Below are positions 20,801 to 32,824 of a DNA stretch of 64,000 nt, piece by piece (the first letter of the stretch is position 1; every line of letters starts with the position of its first letter). Position numbers and translations under genes: made by a program. This DNA is from Euglena gracilis (taxonomy: Eukaryota; Euglenida; Euglenophyceae; Euglenales): NCBI GenBank assembly GCA_039621445.1, contig CP154957.1, forward strand, positions 36,482,696 to 36,546,695, written 5' to 3'. Below the pieces are notes generated by a model, which worked only from the letters and a program-made list of their open reading frames with translations, did not search any database and had not been told where the DNA came from.

Positions 20801-23251
20801 TTTATCTGCCAACCCCTTTTCGGGTGCAAGTCGACCTAACCCTATCCCTTTCATTAACAAAATAAACCCCTTTTATCTGCCAACCCCTTCTCGGGTGCAA
20901 GTCGACCTAACCCTATCCCTTTCATTAACAAAATAAACCCCTTTTATCTGCCAACCCCTTCTCGGGTGCAAGTCGACCTAACCCTATCCCTTTCATTAAC
21001 AAAATAAACCCCTTTTATCTGCCAACCCCTTTTCGGGTGCAAGTCGACCTAACCCTATCCCTTTCATTAACAAAATAAACCCCTTTTATCTGCCAACCCC
21101 TTCTCGGGTGCAAGTCGACCTAACCCTATCCCTTTCATTAACAAAATAAACCCCTTTTATCTGCCAACCCCTTCTCGGGTGCAAGTCGACCTAACCCTAT
21201 CCCTTTCATTAACAAAATAAACCCCTTTTATCTGCCAACCCCTTCTCGGGTGCAAGTCGACCTAACCCTATCCCTTTCATTAACAAAATAAACCCCTTTT
21301 ATCTGCCAACCCCTTCTCGGGTGCAAGTCGACCTAACCCTATCCCTTTCATTAACAAAATAAACCCCTTTTATCTGCCAACCCCTTTTCGGTGCAAGTCG
21401 ACCTAACCCTATCCCTTTCATTAACAAAATAAACCCCTTTTATCTGCCAACCCCTTCTCGGGTGCAAGTCGACCTAACCCTATCCCTTTCATTAACAAAA
21501 TAAACCCCTTTTATCTGCCAACCCCTTCTCGGGTGCAAGTCGACCTAACCCTATCCCTTTCATTAACAAAATAAACCCCTTTTATCTGCCAACCCCTTCT
21601 CGGGTGCAAGTCGACCTAACCCTATCCCTTTCATTAACAAAATAAACCCCTTTTATCTGCCAACCCCTTCTTGGGTGCAAGTCGACCTAACCCTATCCCT
21701 TTCATTAACAAAATAAACCCCTTTTATCTGCCAACCCCTTCTCGGGTGCAAGTCGACCTAACCCTATCCCTTTCATTAACAAAATAAACCCCTTTTATCT
21801 GCCAACCCCTTCTCGGGTGCAAGTCGACCTAACCCTATCCCTTTCATTAACAAAATAAACCCCTTTTATCTGCCAACCCCTTCTCGGGTGCAAGTCGACC
21901 TAACCCTATCCCTTTCATTAACAAAATAAACCCCTTTTATCTGCCAACCCCTTTTCGGGTGCAAGTCGACCTAACCCTATCCCTTTCATTAACAAAATAA
22001 ACCCCTTTTATCTGCCAACCCCTTCTCGGGTGCAAGTCGACCTAACCCTATCCCTTTCATTAACAAAATAAACCCCTTTTATCCGCCAACCCCTTTTGGG
22101 GTGCAAGTCGACCTAACCCTATCCCTTTCATTAACAAAATAAACCCCTTTTATCTGCCAACCCCTTCTCGGGTGCAAGTCGACCTAACCCTATCCCTTTC
22201 ATTAACAAAATAAACCCCTTTTATCCGCCAACCCCTTCTCGGGTGCAAGTCGACCTAACCCTATCCCTTTCATTAACAAAATAAACCCCTTTTATCTGCC
22301 AACCCCTTCTCGGGTGCAAGTCGACCTAACCCTATCCCTTTCATTAACAAAATAAACCCCTTTTTATCTGCCAACCCCTTCTCGGGTGCAAGTCGACCTA
22401 ACCCTATCCCTTTCATTAACAAAATAAACCCCTTTTATCTGCCAACCCCTTTTCGGGTGCAAGTCGACCTAACCCTATCCCTTTCATTAACAAAATAAAC
22501 CCCTTTTATCTGCCAACCCCTTCTCGGGTGCAAGTCGACCTAACCCTATCCCTTTCATTAACAAAATAAACCCCTTTTATCCGCCAACCCCTTCTCGGGT
22601 GCAAGTCGACCTAACCCTATCCCTTTCATTAACAAAATAAACCCCTTTTATCTGCCAACCCCTTTTCGGGTGCAAGTCGACCTAACCCTATCCCTTTCAT
22701 TAACAAAATAAACCCCTTTTATCCGCCAACCCCTTCTCGGGTGCAAGTCGACCTAACCCTATCCCTTTCATTAACAAAATAAACCCCTTTTATCTGCCAA
22801 CCCCTTCTCGGGTGCAAGTCGACCTAACCCTATCCCTTTCATTAACAAAATAAACCCCTTTTATCTGCCAACCCCTTCTCGGATGCAAGTCGACCTAACC
22901 CTATCCCTTTCATTAACAAAATAAACCCCTTTTATCTGCCAACCCCTTTTCGGGTGCAAGTCGACCTAACCCTATCCCTTTCATTAACAAAATAAACCCC
23001 TTTTATCTGCCAACCCCTTCTCGGGTGCAAGTCGACCTAACCCTATCCCTTTCATTAACAAAATAAACCCCTTTTATCTGCCAACCCCTTCTCGGGTGCA
23101 AGTCGACCTAACCCTATCCTTTTCATTAACAAAATAAACCCCTTTTATCTGCCAACCCCTTTTCGGGTGCAAGTCGACCTAACCCTATCCCTTTCATTAA
23201 CAAAATAAACCCCTTTTATCTGCCAACCCCTTCTCGGGTGCAAGTCGACCT
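17846..23251 (+). repeat. 71-bp satellite, array 1 (about 76 copies)
   Basis: Head-to-tail monomers of 71 bp: CAAGTCGACCTAACCCTATC, CCTTTCATTAACAAAATAAA, CCCCTTTTATCTGCCAACCC, CTTCTCGGGTG. Variation is mainly TTCTCGGG / TTTTCGGG / TTTTGGGG and CTGCC / CCGCC. The array starts in a partial monomer and ends where the first 2.2-kb element is inserted. No coding capacity. Confidence 0.97.
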
Positions 23252-25436
23252 GGCCCCGAGCGGATTTCCGGAGGTGGTCGCTGTGGAGGTCGGGCCGACC
23301 TGGTCGGCCCGACCAGGAGGTCGGCCCGACCAATGGTCGGCCCGACCTTATCGACCTGTGGAGGTCGGGCCCACCTGGTCGGCCCGACCTCCATTTTTTT
23401 TGCCCTCCCCCCCCCCCCTTTCTGGAAATTTAAGCCCCCCCTGAAATTTTTTTTTGTCCAAATCACCCCAAAACCAGTCAAAACCCACTTAAATGGCTCC
23501 AGAACCCCCCAATCGGGGGTGAATATGCAAAAACTTGGGGGGGAAATGCCCATTTTGGGCCACTTTTGGCAAAAGAACACCTCTCCCCATCGGATTTTCA
23601 ATATAATGGCAAAATTTTGCACAAAAAGGATTTAGCCCTTCAAGTACGTTGCCAACATAGAGGGGATTTTGTTATTTGAGGGGGGGGGTGCGGGGGGGCG
23701 GAGCCCCCCCCGCCTATGAAAAAAGTGAGCCACAAAAACAACTCATCCCCCGAGTATGTTGCCAACTCAGAAGGGATTTTGTTATTTGACGTTCGGATGG
23801 GGGTGGAGGGAGGAGTTTCCTGCCTCTCGTGATGCAGAATGCTTGCATTTCTAAAGGATTTTCATGTAATCCCTGTTTCATCATTGTTTTTTACCCCTCC
23901 GGGCCCATCAAGGGTCCACCGACCCCCCACCGTCCAAAGATTTCCATCTGGGGGTGTTTATGTTGGTGTAAGACACTTATTTGGACCCATCCGGACCATT
24001 TCCGGGTGATTTGGGCCCGCCACAGACGATGTTTATGACCACCGACCAGCCACCGACCTGTTTGCATGGGATTTTCTTCAGGGGGACTTAAATGTCGGCG
24101 GTACTGACCCGTTAGTACATTAGAGTGGGTAGTCAGACTACCAAATACCCTACCTACCCCGTCTCGCCAACTAGCTACCGACCATTAGTCGGCCAAGGGC
24201 CACCGCAACAGCCGAAGGCTGCTGCAATTCTGACCAACCAGTCGGCCAACTACCCAACACCCCCCCACCCCTCTCCCACCCCCCCACCCCTCTCGCCAAC
24301 TAGCTACCGACCATTAGTCGACCGACTACCCCCCCCCCAGTCCACCGCCATCCGCCCCGAAGGCCGCCTGGCCCACGCGCGAAGGCCGCGCAGCGGCCGA
24401 AGGCCGCTGCAATTCAGAACTTGAAAAGTTGATGACGTTATTTAAAGGAGTAGGGTTAGGGTCAAGTTTCCATCCCTAACTGTCCCACCCCATCCCCTCA
24501 ACGTCGTTAAATTGGTGTCTGCGGGGGACCCAGCGAACCCAAAGAGGCGCCCAATTAGGGTTAAAAACATTGGGGGACCCGAGCGAGGCGCCGAAGGCGC
24601 CGAGCGAGGGTCCCCCAATGTGTATTAACCCTAGTTGGGCGCCTCTTTGGGGTAGCTGGTCCCCTGCAGGCACCACTTTTTCACGCATCAGTCACCGACC
24701 CTTCAGCTGGTCGATTGACCCTTCAACTATTTGGTGGCAGGCTGGAAGGGGGGGCTGGCTAGTCGGCCGACTAGTCGGCTGACTGGCCAATTGGTTGGCC
24801 GACCGACGACGCCAATTGGTCGGTTGGCCTAGTCGGCAGCTAGTCGGTGAGGCACGGGGGGGGGGGGGGGGAGCCATTTGGCCGACTAGTCGGCGAACTA
24901 CCGCGAACCACCCACTCTGTGCTTCTGAGTCAACTGCCGACTTTTAAACCCCCCCCTGAAAGAAAACTTAGGATGGGGAGGAGGGGGGAGTTTTCTGCCT
25001 CTCGTGAGAGTCATGGCCAGTTTCCCCCCTAGGACCCCCCCAGGACCCACTGGGGGGCGGTACCCACTTTAGAATAACCTGAACTTGTGCTGCAAAATTT
25101 CTGCCAAAAAATGCGGGACCCACCAAGGACTCCCACAGCACCCGCCCAGGACCCCCCAGCACCCTCCGAAGGACCCCCCCAGGACCGCCCCCAGGACCCC
25201 CCCCAGGACATGGTCCTGGGGGGGGGGCTGGCCATAAGTGCATTTCCGGATGATTTGGGGCCGCCACAGACCATTTTTATGCCCACCGACCACCCACCGA
25301 CCAGGGGGGGGGGGGGCTTAAAAATGCAAAAAAGGTGGAGAAAAGTACAAAAAAATGGTGGTCGGCCCGACCTGGTCGGCCCGACCATGGTCGGGCGACC
25401 TCCACAGCGACCACCTCCGGAAATCCGCACAGAGCC
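23252..25436 (+). mobile_element. 2.2-kb inverted-end element, copy A
   Basis: It starts GGCCCCGAGCGGATTTCCGG and ends with the inverted partner (CCGGAAATCCGCACAGAGCC). The near-perfect inverted part continues as AGGTGGTCGCTGTGGAGGTC GGGCCGACC, about 40 bp in all. AGTCGACCT (9 bp, satellite sequence) stands directly on both sides, as expected for a target duplication. Nine-bp duplications with long inverted ends are usual for Mutator-like elements; the class is inference. Inside are a ~108-bp hairpin (24541-24648), GACTAGTCGG-type palindromes (24750-24850), an AGGACCCCCC minisatellite (25130-25210) and internal direct repeats. No frame exceeds ~190 codons and none resembles a transposase, so it is non-autonomous. 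Confidence 0.8.
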
Positions 25437-25516
25437 AGTCGACCTAACCCTATCCCTTTCATTAACAAAATAAACCCCTTTTATCTGCCAACCCCTTCTC
25501 GGGTGCAAGTCGACCT
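25437..25516 (+). repeat. One satellite monomer between copies A and B
   Basis: Exactly 71 bp plus the 9-bp AGTCGACCT overlap. Confidence 0.95.
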
Positions 25517-27744
25517 GGCCCCGAGCGGATTTCCGGAGGTGGTCGCTGTGGAGGTCGCGCCGCGCTGGTCGTGCCGACCAGGAGGTCGGCCCGACCAATG
25601 GTCGGCCCGACCTTATCGAGCTGTGGAGGTCGGGCCGACCTGGTCGGCCCGACCTCCATTTTTTTGCACTCCCCCCCCCCCCCTTTCTGGAAATTTAAGC
25701 TCCCCCCTGAAATTTTTTTTTGTCCAACTCACCCCAAAACCAGTCAAAACCCACTTAAATGGCTCCAGAACCCCCCAATCGGGGGTGAATATGCAAAAAC
25801 TTGGGGGGGAAATGCCCATTTTGGGCCACTTTTGGCAAAAGAACACCTCTCCCCATCGGATTTTCAATATAATGGCAAAATTTTGCACAAAAAGGATTTA
25901 GCCCTTCAAGTACGTTGCCAACATCGAGGGTTTTTTGTTATTTGCGGGGGGGGGTGCGGGGGGGCGGAGCCCCCCCCGCCTATGAAAAAAGTGAGCCACA
26001 AAAACAACTCATCCCCCGAGTATGTTGCCAACTCAGAAGGGATTTTGTTATTTGACGTTCGGATGGGGGTGGAGGGAGGAGTTTCCTGCCTCTCGTGATG
26101 CAGAATGCTTGCATTTCTAAAGGATTTTCATGTAATCCCTGTTTCATCATTGTTTTTTTACCCCTCCGGGCCCATCAAGGGTCCACCGACCCCCCACCGT
26201 CCAAGGATTTCCATCTGGGGGTGTTTATGTTGGTGTAAGACACTTATTTGGACCCATCCGGACCATTTCCGGGTGATTTGGGCCCGCCACAGACGATGTT
26301 TATGACCACCGACCAGCCACCGACCTGTTTGCATGGGATTTTCTTCAGGGGGACTTAAATGTCGGCGGTACTGACCCGTTAGTACATTAGAGTGGGTAGT
26401 CAGACTACCAAATACCCTACCTACCCGCCTCTCCAACTAGCTACCGACCATTAGTCGGCCAAGGGCCACCGCAACAGCCGAAGGCTGCTGCAATTCTGAC
26501 CAACCAGTCGGCCAACTACCCAACACCCCCCCACCCCTCTCCCCCCCCCCCACCCCTCTCGCCAACTAGCTACCGACCATTAGTCGACCGACTACCCCCC
26601 CCCCAGTCCACCGCCATCCGCCCCGAAGGCCGCCTGGCCGAAGGCCGAAGGCCGCGCAGCGGCCGAAGGCCGCTGCAATTCAGAACTTGAAAAGTTGATG
26701 ACGTTATTTAAAGGAGTAGGGTTAGGGTCAAGTTTCCATCCCTAACTGTCCCACCCCATCCCCTCAACGTCGTTAAATTGGTGTCTGCGGGGGACCCAGC
26801 GAACCCAAAGAGGCGCCCAATTAGGGTTAAAAACATTGGGGGACCCGAGCGAGGCGCCGAAGGCGCCGAGCGAGGGTCCCCCAATGTGTATTAACCCTAG
26901 TTGGGCGCCTCTTTGGGGTAGCTGGTCCCCTGCAGGCACCACTTTTTCACGCATCAGTCACCGACCCTTCAGCTGGTCGATTGACCCTTCAACTATTTGG
27001 TGGCAGGCTGGAAGGGGGGGCTGGCTAGTCGGCCGACTAGTCGGCTGACTGGCCAATTGGTTGGCCGACCGACGACGCCAATTGGTCGGTTGGCCTAGTC
27101 GGCAGCTAGTCGGTGAGGCACGGGGGGGGGGGGGGAGCCATTTGGCCGACTAGTCGGCGAACTACCGCGAACCACCCACTCTGTGCTTCTGAGTCAACTG
27201 CCGACTTTTAAACCCCCCCCCTGAAAGAAAACTTAGGATGGGGAGGAGGGGGGAGTTTTCTGCCTCTCGTGAGAGTCATGGCCAGTTTCCCCCCTAGGAC
27301 CCCCCCCGGACCCACTGGGGGGCGGTACCCACTTTAGAATAACCTGAACTTGTGCTGCAAAATTTCTGCCAAAAAATGCGGGACCCACCAAGGACCCCCC
27401 ACAGCACCCGCCCAGGACCCCCCCAGCACCCCCCGAAGGACCCCCCCAGGACCGCCCCCAGGACCCCCCCAGGACATGGTCTTGGGGGGGGGGGGGAACT
27501 GGCCATAAGTGCATTTCCGGGTGATTTGGGGCCGCCACAGACCATTTTTATGCCCACCGACCACCCACCGACCAGGGGGGGGGGGGGGCTTAAAAATGCA
27601 AAAAAGGGGGGGGGTAGTGCAAAAAAAATGGTGGTCGGCCCGACCTGGTCGGCCCGACCTCCACAGGTCGGGCCGACCATGGTCGGCACGACCATGGTCG
27701 GGCCGACCTCCACAGCGACCACCTCCGGAAATCCGCACAGAGCC
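25517..27744 (+). mobile_element. 2.2-kb inverted-end element, copy B
   Basis: Same ends, flanks and inner order as copy A, with scattered substitutions (for example CGCGCCGCGCTGGTCGTGCC near 25555, and a longer GGTCGG cluster at the right end). Homopolymer lengths differ. Its hairpin lies near 26807-26914. Confidence 0.8.
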
Positions 27745-28037
27745 AGTCGACCTAACCCTATCCCTTTCATTAACAAAATAAACCCCTTTTATCCGCCAAC
27801 CCCTTTTGGGGTGCAAGTCGACCTAACCCTATCCCTTTCATTAACAAAATAAACCCCTTTTATCTGCCAACCCCTTTTCGGGTGCAAGTCGACCTAACCC
27901 TATCCTTTTCATTAACAAAATAAACCCCTTTTATCTGCCAACCCCTTTTCGGGTGCAAGTCGACCTAACCCTATCCCTTTCATTAACAAAATAAACCCCT
28001 TTTATCTGCCAACCCCTTCTCGGGTGCAAGTCGACCT
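27745..28037 (+). repeat. Four satellite monomers between copies B and C
   Basis: 293 bp, i.e. 4 x 71 + 9. The monomer variants occur in the order TTTTGGGG, TTTTCGGG, TTTTCGGG, TTCTCGGG, with CTATCCTTTTC in one. The same order recurs at 30269-30561. Confidence 0.95.
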
Positions 28038-30268
28038 GGCCCCGAGCGGATTTCCGGAGGTGGTCGCTGTGGAGGTCGGGCCGACCTGGTCGGCCCGACC
28101 AGGAGGCCGGCCCGACCAATGGTCGGCCCGACCTTATCGACCTGTGGAGGTCGGGCCGCCCTTGTCGGCCCGCCCTCCATTTTTTTGCACTCCCCCCCCC
28201 CCCTTTCTGGAAATTTAAGCCCCCCCCTGAAATTTTTTTTTGTCCAAATCACCCCAAAACCAGTCAAAACCCACTTAAATGGCTCCAGAACCCCCCAATC
28301 GGGGGTGAATATGCAAAAACTTGGGGGGGAAATGCCCATTTTGGGCCACTTTTGGCAAAAGAACACCTCTCCCCATCGGATTTTCAATATAATGGCAAAA
28401 TTTTGCACAAAAAGGATTTAGCCCTTCAAGTACGTTGCCAACATAGAGGGGATTTTGTTATTTGAGGGGGGGGGTGCGGGGGGGCGGAGCCCCCCCCGCC
28501 TATGAAAAAAGTGAGCCACAAAAACAACTCATCCCCCGAGTATGTTGCCAACTCAGAAGGGATTTTGTTATTTGACGTTCGGATGGGGGTGGAGGGAGGA
28601 GTTTCCTGCCTCTCGTGATGCAGAATGCTTGCATTTCTAAAGGATTTTCATGTAATCCCTGTTTCATCATTGTTTTTTTACCCCTCCGGGCCCATCAAGG
28701 GTCCACCGACCCCCCACCGTCCAAGGATTTCCATCTGGGGGTGTTTATGTTGGTGTAAGACACTTATTTGGACCCATCCGGACCATTTCCGGGTGATTTG
28801 GGCCCGCCACAGACGATGTTTATGACCACCGACCAGCCACCGACCTGTTTGCATGGGATTTTCTTCAGGGGGACTTAAATGTCGGCGGTACTGACCCGTT
28901 AGTACATTAGAGTGGGTAGTCAGACTACCAAATACCCTACCTACCCCGTCTCGCCAACTAGCTACCGACCATTAGTCGGCCAAGGGCCACCGCAACAGCC
29001 GAAGGCTGCTGCAATTCTGACCAACCAGTCGGCCAACTACCCAACCCCCCCCCCCCCCTCTCCCCCCCCCCCACCCCTCTCGCCAACTAGCTACCGACCA
29101 TTAGTCGACCGACTACCCCCCCCCCCAGTCCACCGCCATCCGCCCCGAAGGCCGCCTGGCCGAAGGCCGAAGGCCGCGCAGCGGCCGAAGGCCGCTGCAA
29201 TTCAGAACTTGAAAAGTTGATGACGTTATTAAAGGAGTAGGGTTAGGGTCAAGTTTCCATCCCTAACTGTCCCACCCCATCCCCTCAACGTCGTTAAATT
29301 GGTGTCTGCGGGGGACCCAGCGAACCCAAAGAGGCGCCCAATTAGGGTTAAAAACATTGGGGGACCCGAGCGAGGCGCCGAAGGCGCCGAGCGAGGGTCC
29401 CCCAATGTGTATTAACCCTAGTTGGGCGCCTCTTTGGGGTAGCTGGTCCCCTGCAGGCACCACTTTTTCACGCATCAGTCACCGACCCTTCAGCTGGTCG
29501 ATTGACCCTTCAACTATTTGGTGGCAGGCTGGAAGGGGGGGCTGGCTAGTCGGCCGACTAGTCGGCTGACTGGCCAATTGGTTGGCCGACCGACGACGCC
29601 AATTGGTCGGTTGGCCTAGTCGGCAGCTAGTCGGTGAGGCACGGGGGGGGGGGGGGGGAGCCATTTGGCCGACTAGTCGGCGAACTACCGCGAACCACCC
29701 ACTCTGTGCTTCTGAGTCAACTGCCGACTTTTAAACCCCCCCCCTGAAAGAAAACTTAGGATGGGGAGGAGGGGGGAGTTTTCTGCCTCTCGTGAGAGTC
29801 ATGGCCAGTTTCCCCCCTAGGACCCCCCCAGGACCCACTGGGGGGCGGTACCCACTTTAGAATAACCTGAACTTGTGCTGCAAAATTTCTGCCAAAAAAT
29901 GCGGGACCCACCAAGGACCCCCCACAGCACCCGCCCAGGACCCCCCCAGCACCCTCCGAAGGACCCCCCCAGGACCGCCCCCAGGACCCCCCCAGGACAT
30001 GGTCCTGGGGGGGGGGGAGAACTGGCCATAAGTGCATTTCCGGGTGATTTGGGGCCGCCACAGACCATTTTTATGCCCACCGACCACCCACCGACCAGGG
30101 GGGGGGGGGGGGCTTAAAAATGCAAAAAAGGGGGGGGGGGGTGCAAAAAAAATGGTGGTCGGCCCGACCTGGTCGGCCCGACCTCCACAGGTCGGGCCGA
30201 CCATGGTCGGCACGACCATGGTCGGGCCGACCTCCACAGCGACCACCTCCGGAAATCCGCACAGAGCC
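28038..30268 (+). mobile_element. 2.2-kb inverted-end element, copy C
   Basis: Same structure as copy A. Local changes include GGCCGCCCTTGTCGGCCCGC near 28153. The right end has the longer GGTCGG cluster, as in copy B. Confidence 0.8.
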
Positions 30269-30561
30269 AGTCGACCTAACCCTATCCCTTTCATTAACAA
30301 AATAAACCCCTTTTATCCGCCAACCCCTTTTGGGGTGCAAGTCGACCTAACCCTATCCCTTTCATTAACAAAATAAACCCCTTTTATCTGCCAACCCCTT
30401 TTCGGGTGCAAGTCGACCTAACCCTATCCTTTTCATTAACAAAATAAACCCCTTTTATCTGCCAACCCCTTTTCGGGTGCAAGTCGACCTAACCCTATCC
30501 CTTTCATTAACAAAATAAACCCCTTTTATCTGCCAACCCCTTCTCGGGTGCAAGTCGACCT
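30269..30561 (+). repeat. Four satellite monomers between copies C and D
   Basis: 293 bp with the same variant order as 27745-28037, so the spacer was duplicated together with the element. Confidence 0.95.
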
Positions 30562-32744
30562 GGCCCCGAGCGGATTTCCGGAGGTGGTCGCTGTGGAGGT
30601 CGGGCCGACCTGGTCGGCCCGACCAGGAGGTCGGCCCGACCAATGGTCGGCCCGACCTTATCGACCTGTGGAGGTCGGGCCGACCTGGTCGGCCCGACCT
30701 CCATTTTTTTGCACTCCCCCCCCCCCTTTCTGGAAATTTAAGCCCCCCCCTGAAATTTTTTTTTGTCCAAATCACCCCAAAACCAGTCAAAACCCACTTA
30801 AATGGCTCCAGAACCCCCCAATCGGGGGTGAATATGCAAAAACTTGGGGGGGAAATGCCCATTTTGGGCCACTTTTGGCAAAAGAACACCTCTCCCCATC
30901 GGATTTTCAATATAATGGCAAAATTTTGCACAAAAAGGATTTAGCCCTTCAAGTACGTTGCCAACATAGAGGGGATTTTGTTATTTGAGGGGGGGTGCGG
31001 GGGGGCGGAGCCCCCCCCGCCTATGAAAAAAGTGAGCCACAAAACAACTCATCCCCCGAGTATGTTGCCAACTCAGAAGGGATTTTGTTATTTGACGTTC
31101 GGATGGGGGTGGAGGGAGGAGTTTCCTGCCTCTCGTGATGCAGAATGCTTGCATTTCTAAAGGATTTTCATGTAATCCCTGTTTCATCATTGTTTTTTTA
31201 CCCCTCCGGGCCCATCAAGGGTCCACCGACCCCCCACCGTCCAAGGATTTCCATCTGGGGGTGTTTATGTTGGTGTAAGACACTTATTTGGACCCATCCG
31301 GACCATTTCCGGGTGATTTGGGCCCGCCACAGACGATGTTTATGACCACCGACCAGCCACCGACCTGTTTGCATGGGATTTTCTTCAGGGGGACTTAAAT
31401 GTCGGCGGTACTGACCCGTTAGTACATTAGAGTGGGTAGTCAGACTACCAAATACCCTACCTACCCCGTCTCGCCAACTAGCTACCGACCATTAGTCGGC
31501 CAAGGGCCACCGCAACAGCCGAAGGCTGCTGCAATTCTGACCAACCAGTCGGCCAACTACCCAACACCCCACCCTCCCCTCCCCCCTCCCCCCCCCTCGC
31601 CAACTAGCTACCGACCATTAGTCGACCGACTCCCCCCCCCCCCAGTCCACCGCCATCCGCCCCGAAGGCCGCCTGGCCGAAGGCCGAAGGCCGCGCAGCG
31701 GCCGAAGGCCGCTGCAATTCAGAACTTGAAAAGTTGATGACGTTATTTAAAGGAGTAGGGTTAGGGTCAAGTTTCCATCCCTAACTGTCCCACCCCATCC
31801 CCTCAACGTCGTTAAATTGGTGTCTGCGGGGGACCCAGCGAACCCAAAGAGGCGCCCAATTAGGGTTAAAAACATTGGGGGACCCGAGCGAGGCGCCGAA
31901 GGCGCCGAGCGAGGGTCCCCCAATGTGTATTAACCCTAGTTGGGCGCCTCTTTGGGGTAGCTGGTCCCCTGCAGGCACCACTTTTTCACGCATCAGTCAC
32001 CGACCCTTCAGCTGGTCGATTGACCCTTCAACTATTTGGTGGCAGGCTGGAAGGGGGGGCTGGCTAGTCGGCCGACTAGTCGGCTGACTGGCCAATTGGT
32101 TGGCCGACCGACGACGCCAATTGGTCGGTTGGCCTAGTCGGCAGCTAGTCGGTGAGGCACGGGGGGGGGGGGTGCCATTTGGCCGACTAGTCGGCGAACT
32201 ACCGCGAACCACCCACTCTGTGCTTCTGAGTCAACTGCCGACTTTTAAACCCCCCCCCTGAAAGAAAACTTAGGATGGGGAGGAGGGGGGAGTTTTCTGC
32301 CTCTCGTGAGAGTCATGGCCAGTTTCCCCCCTAGGACCCCCCCAGGACCCACTGGGGGGCGGTACCCACTTTAGAATAACCTGAACTTGTGCTGCAAAAT
32401 TTCTGCCAAAAAATGCGGGACCCACCAAGGACCCCCCACAGCACCCGCCCAGGACCCCCCCAGCACCCTCCGAAGGACCCCCCCAGGACCGCCCCCAGGA
32501 CCCCCCCAGGACATGGTCCTGGGGGGGGGGAGAACTGGCCATAAGTGCATTTCCGGATGATTTGGGGCCGCCACAGACCATTTTTATGCCCACCGACCAC
32601 CCACCGACCAGGGGGGGGGGGGCTTAAAAATGCAAAAAAGGGGGGGGGGTAGTGCAAAAAAATGGTGGTCGGCCCGACCTGGTCGGCCCGACCATGGTCG
32701 GGCCGACCTCCACAGCGACCACCTCCGGAAATCCGCACAGAGCC
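30562..32744 (+). mobile_element. 2.2-kb inverted-end element, copy D
   Basis: Same structure as copy A, with the short form of the GGTCGG cluster at the right end, as in copies A and E. Hairpin near 31861-31968. Confidence 0.8.
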
Positions 32745-32824
32745 AGTCGACCTAACCCTATCCCTTTCATTAACAAAATAAACCCCTTTTATCTGCCAAC
32801 CCCTTCTCGGGTGCAAGTCGACCT
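32745..32824 (+). repeat. One satellite monomer between copies D and E
   Basis: 80 bp, as between A and B. Confidence 0.95.

Noticed and set aside
17846-23251. Satellite as a CRISPR array
   Set aside because: Monomers are contiguous and nearly identical with no unique spacers, and the context is eukaryotic.
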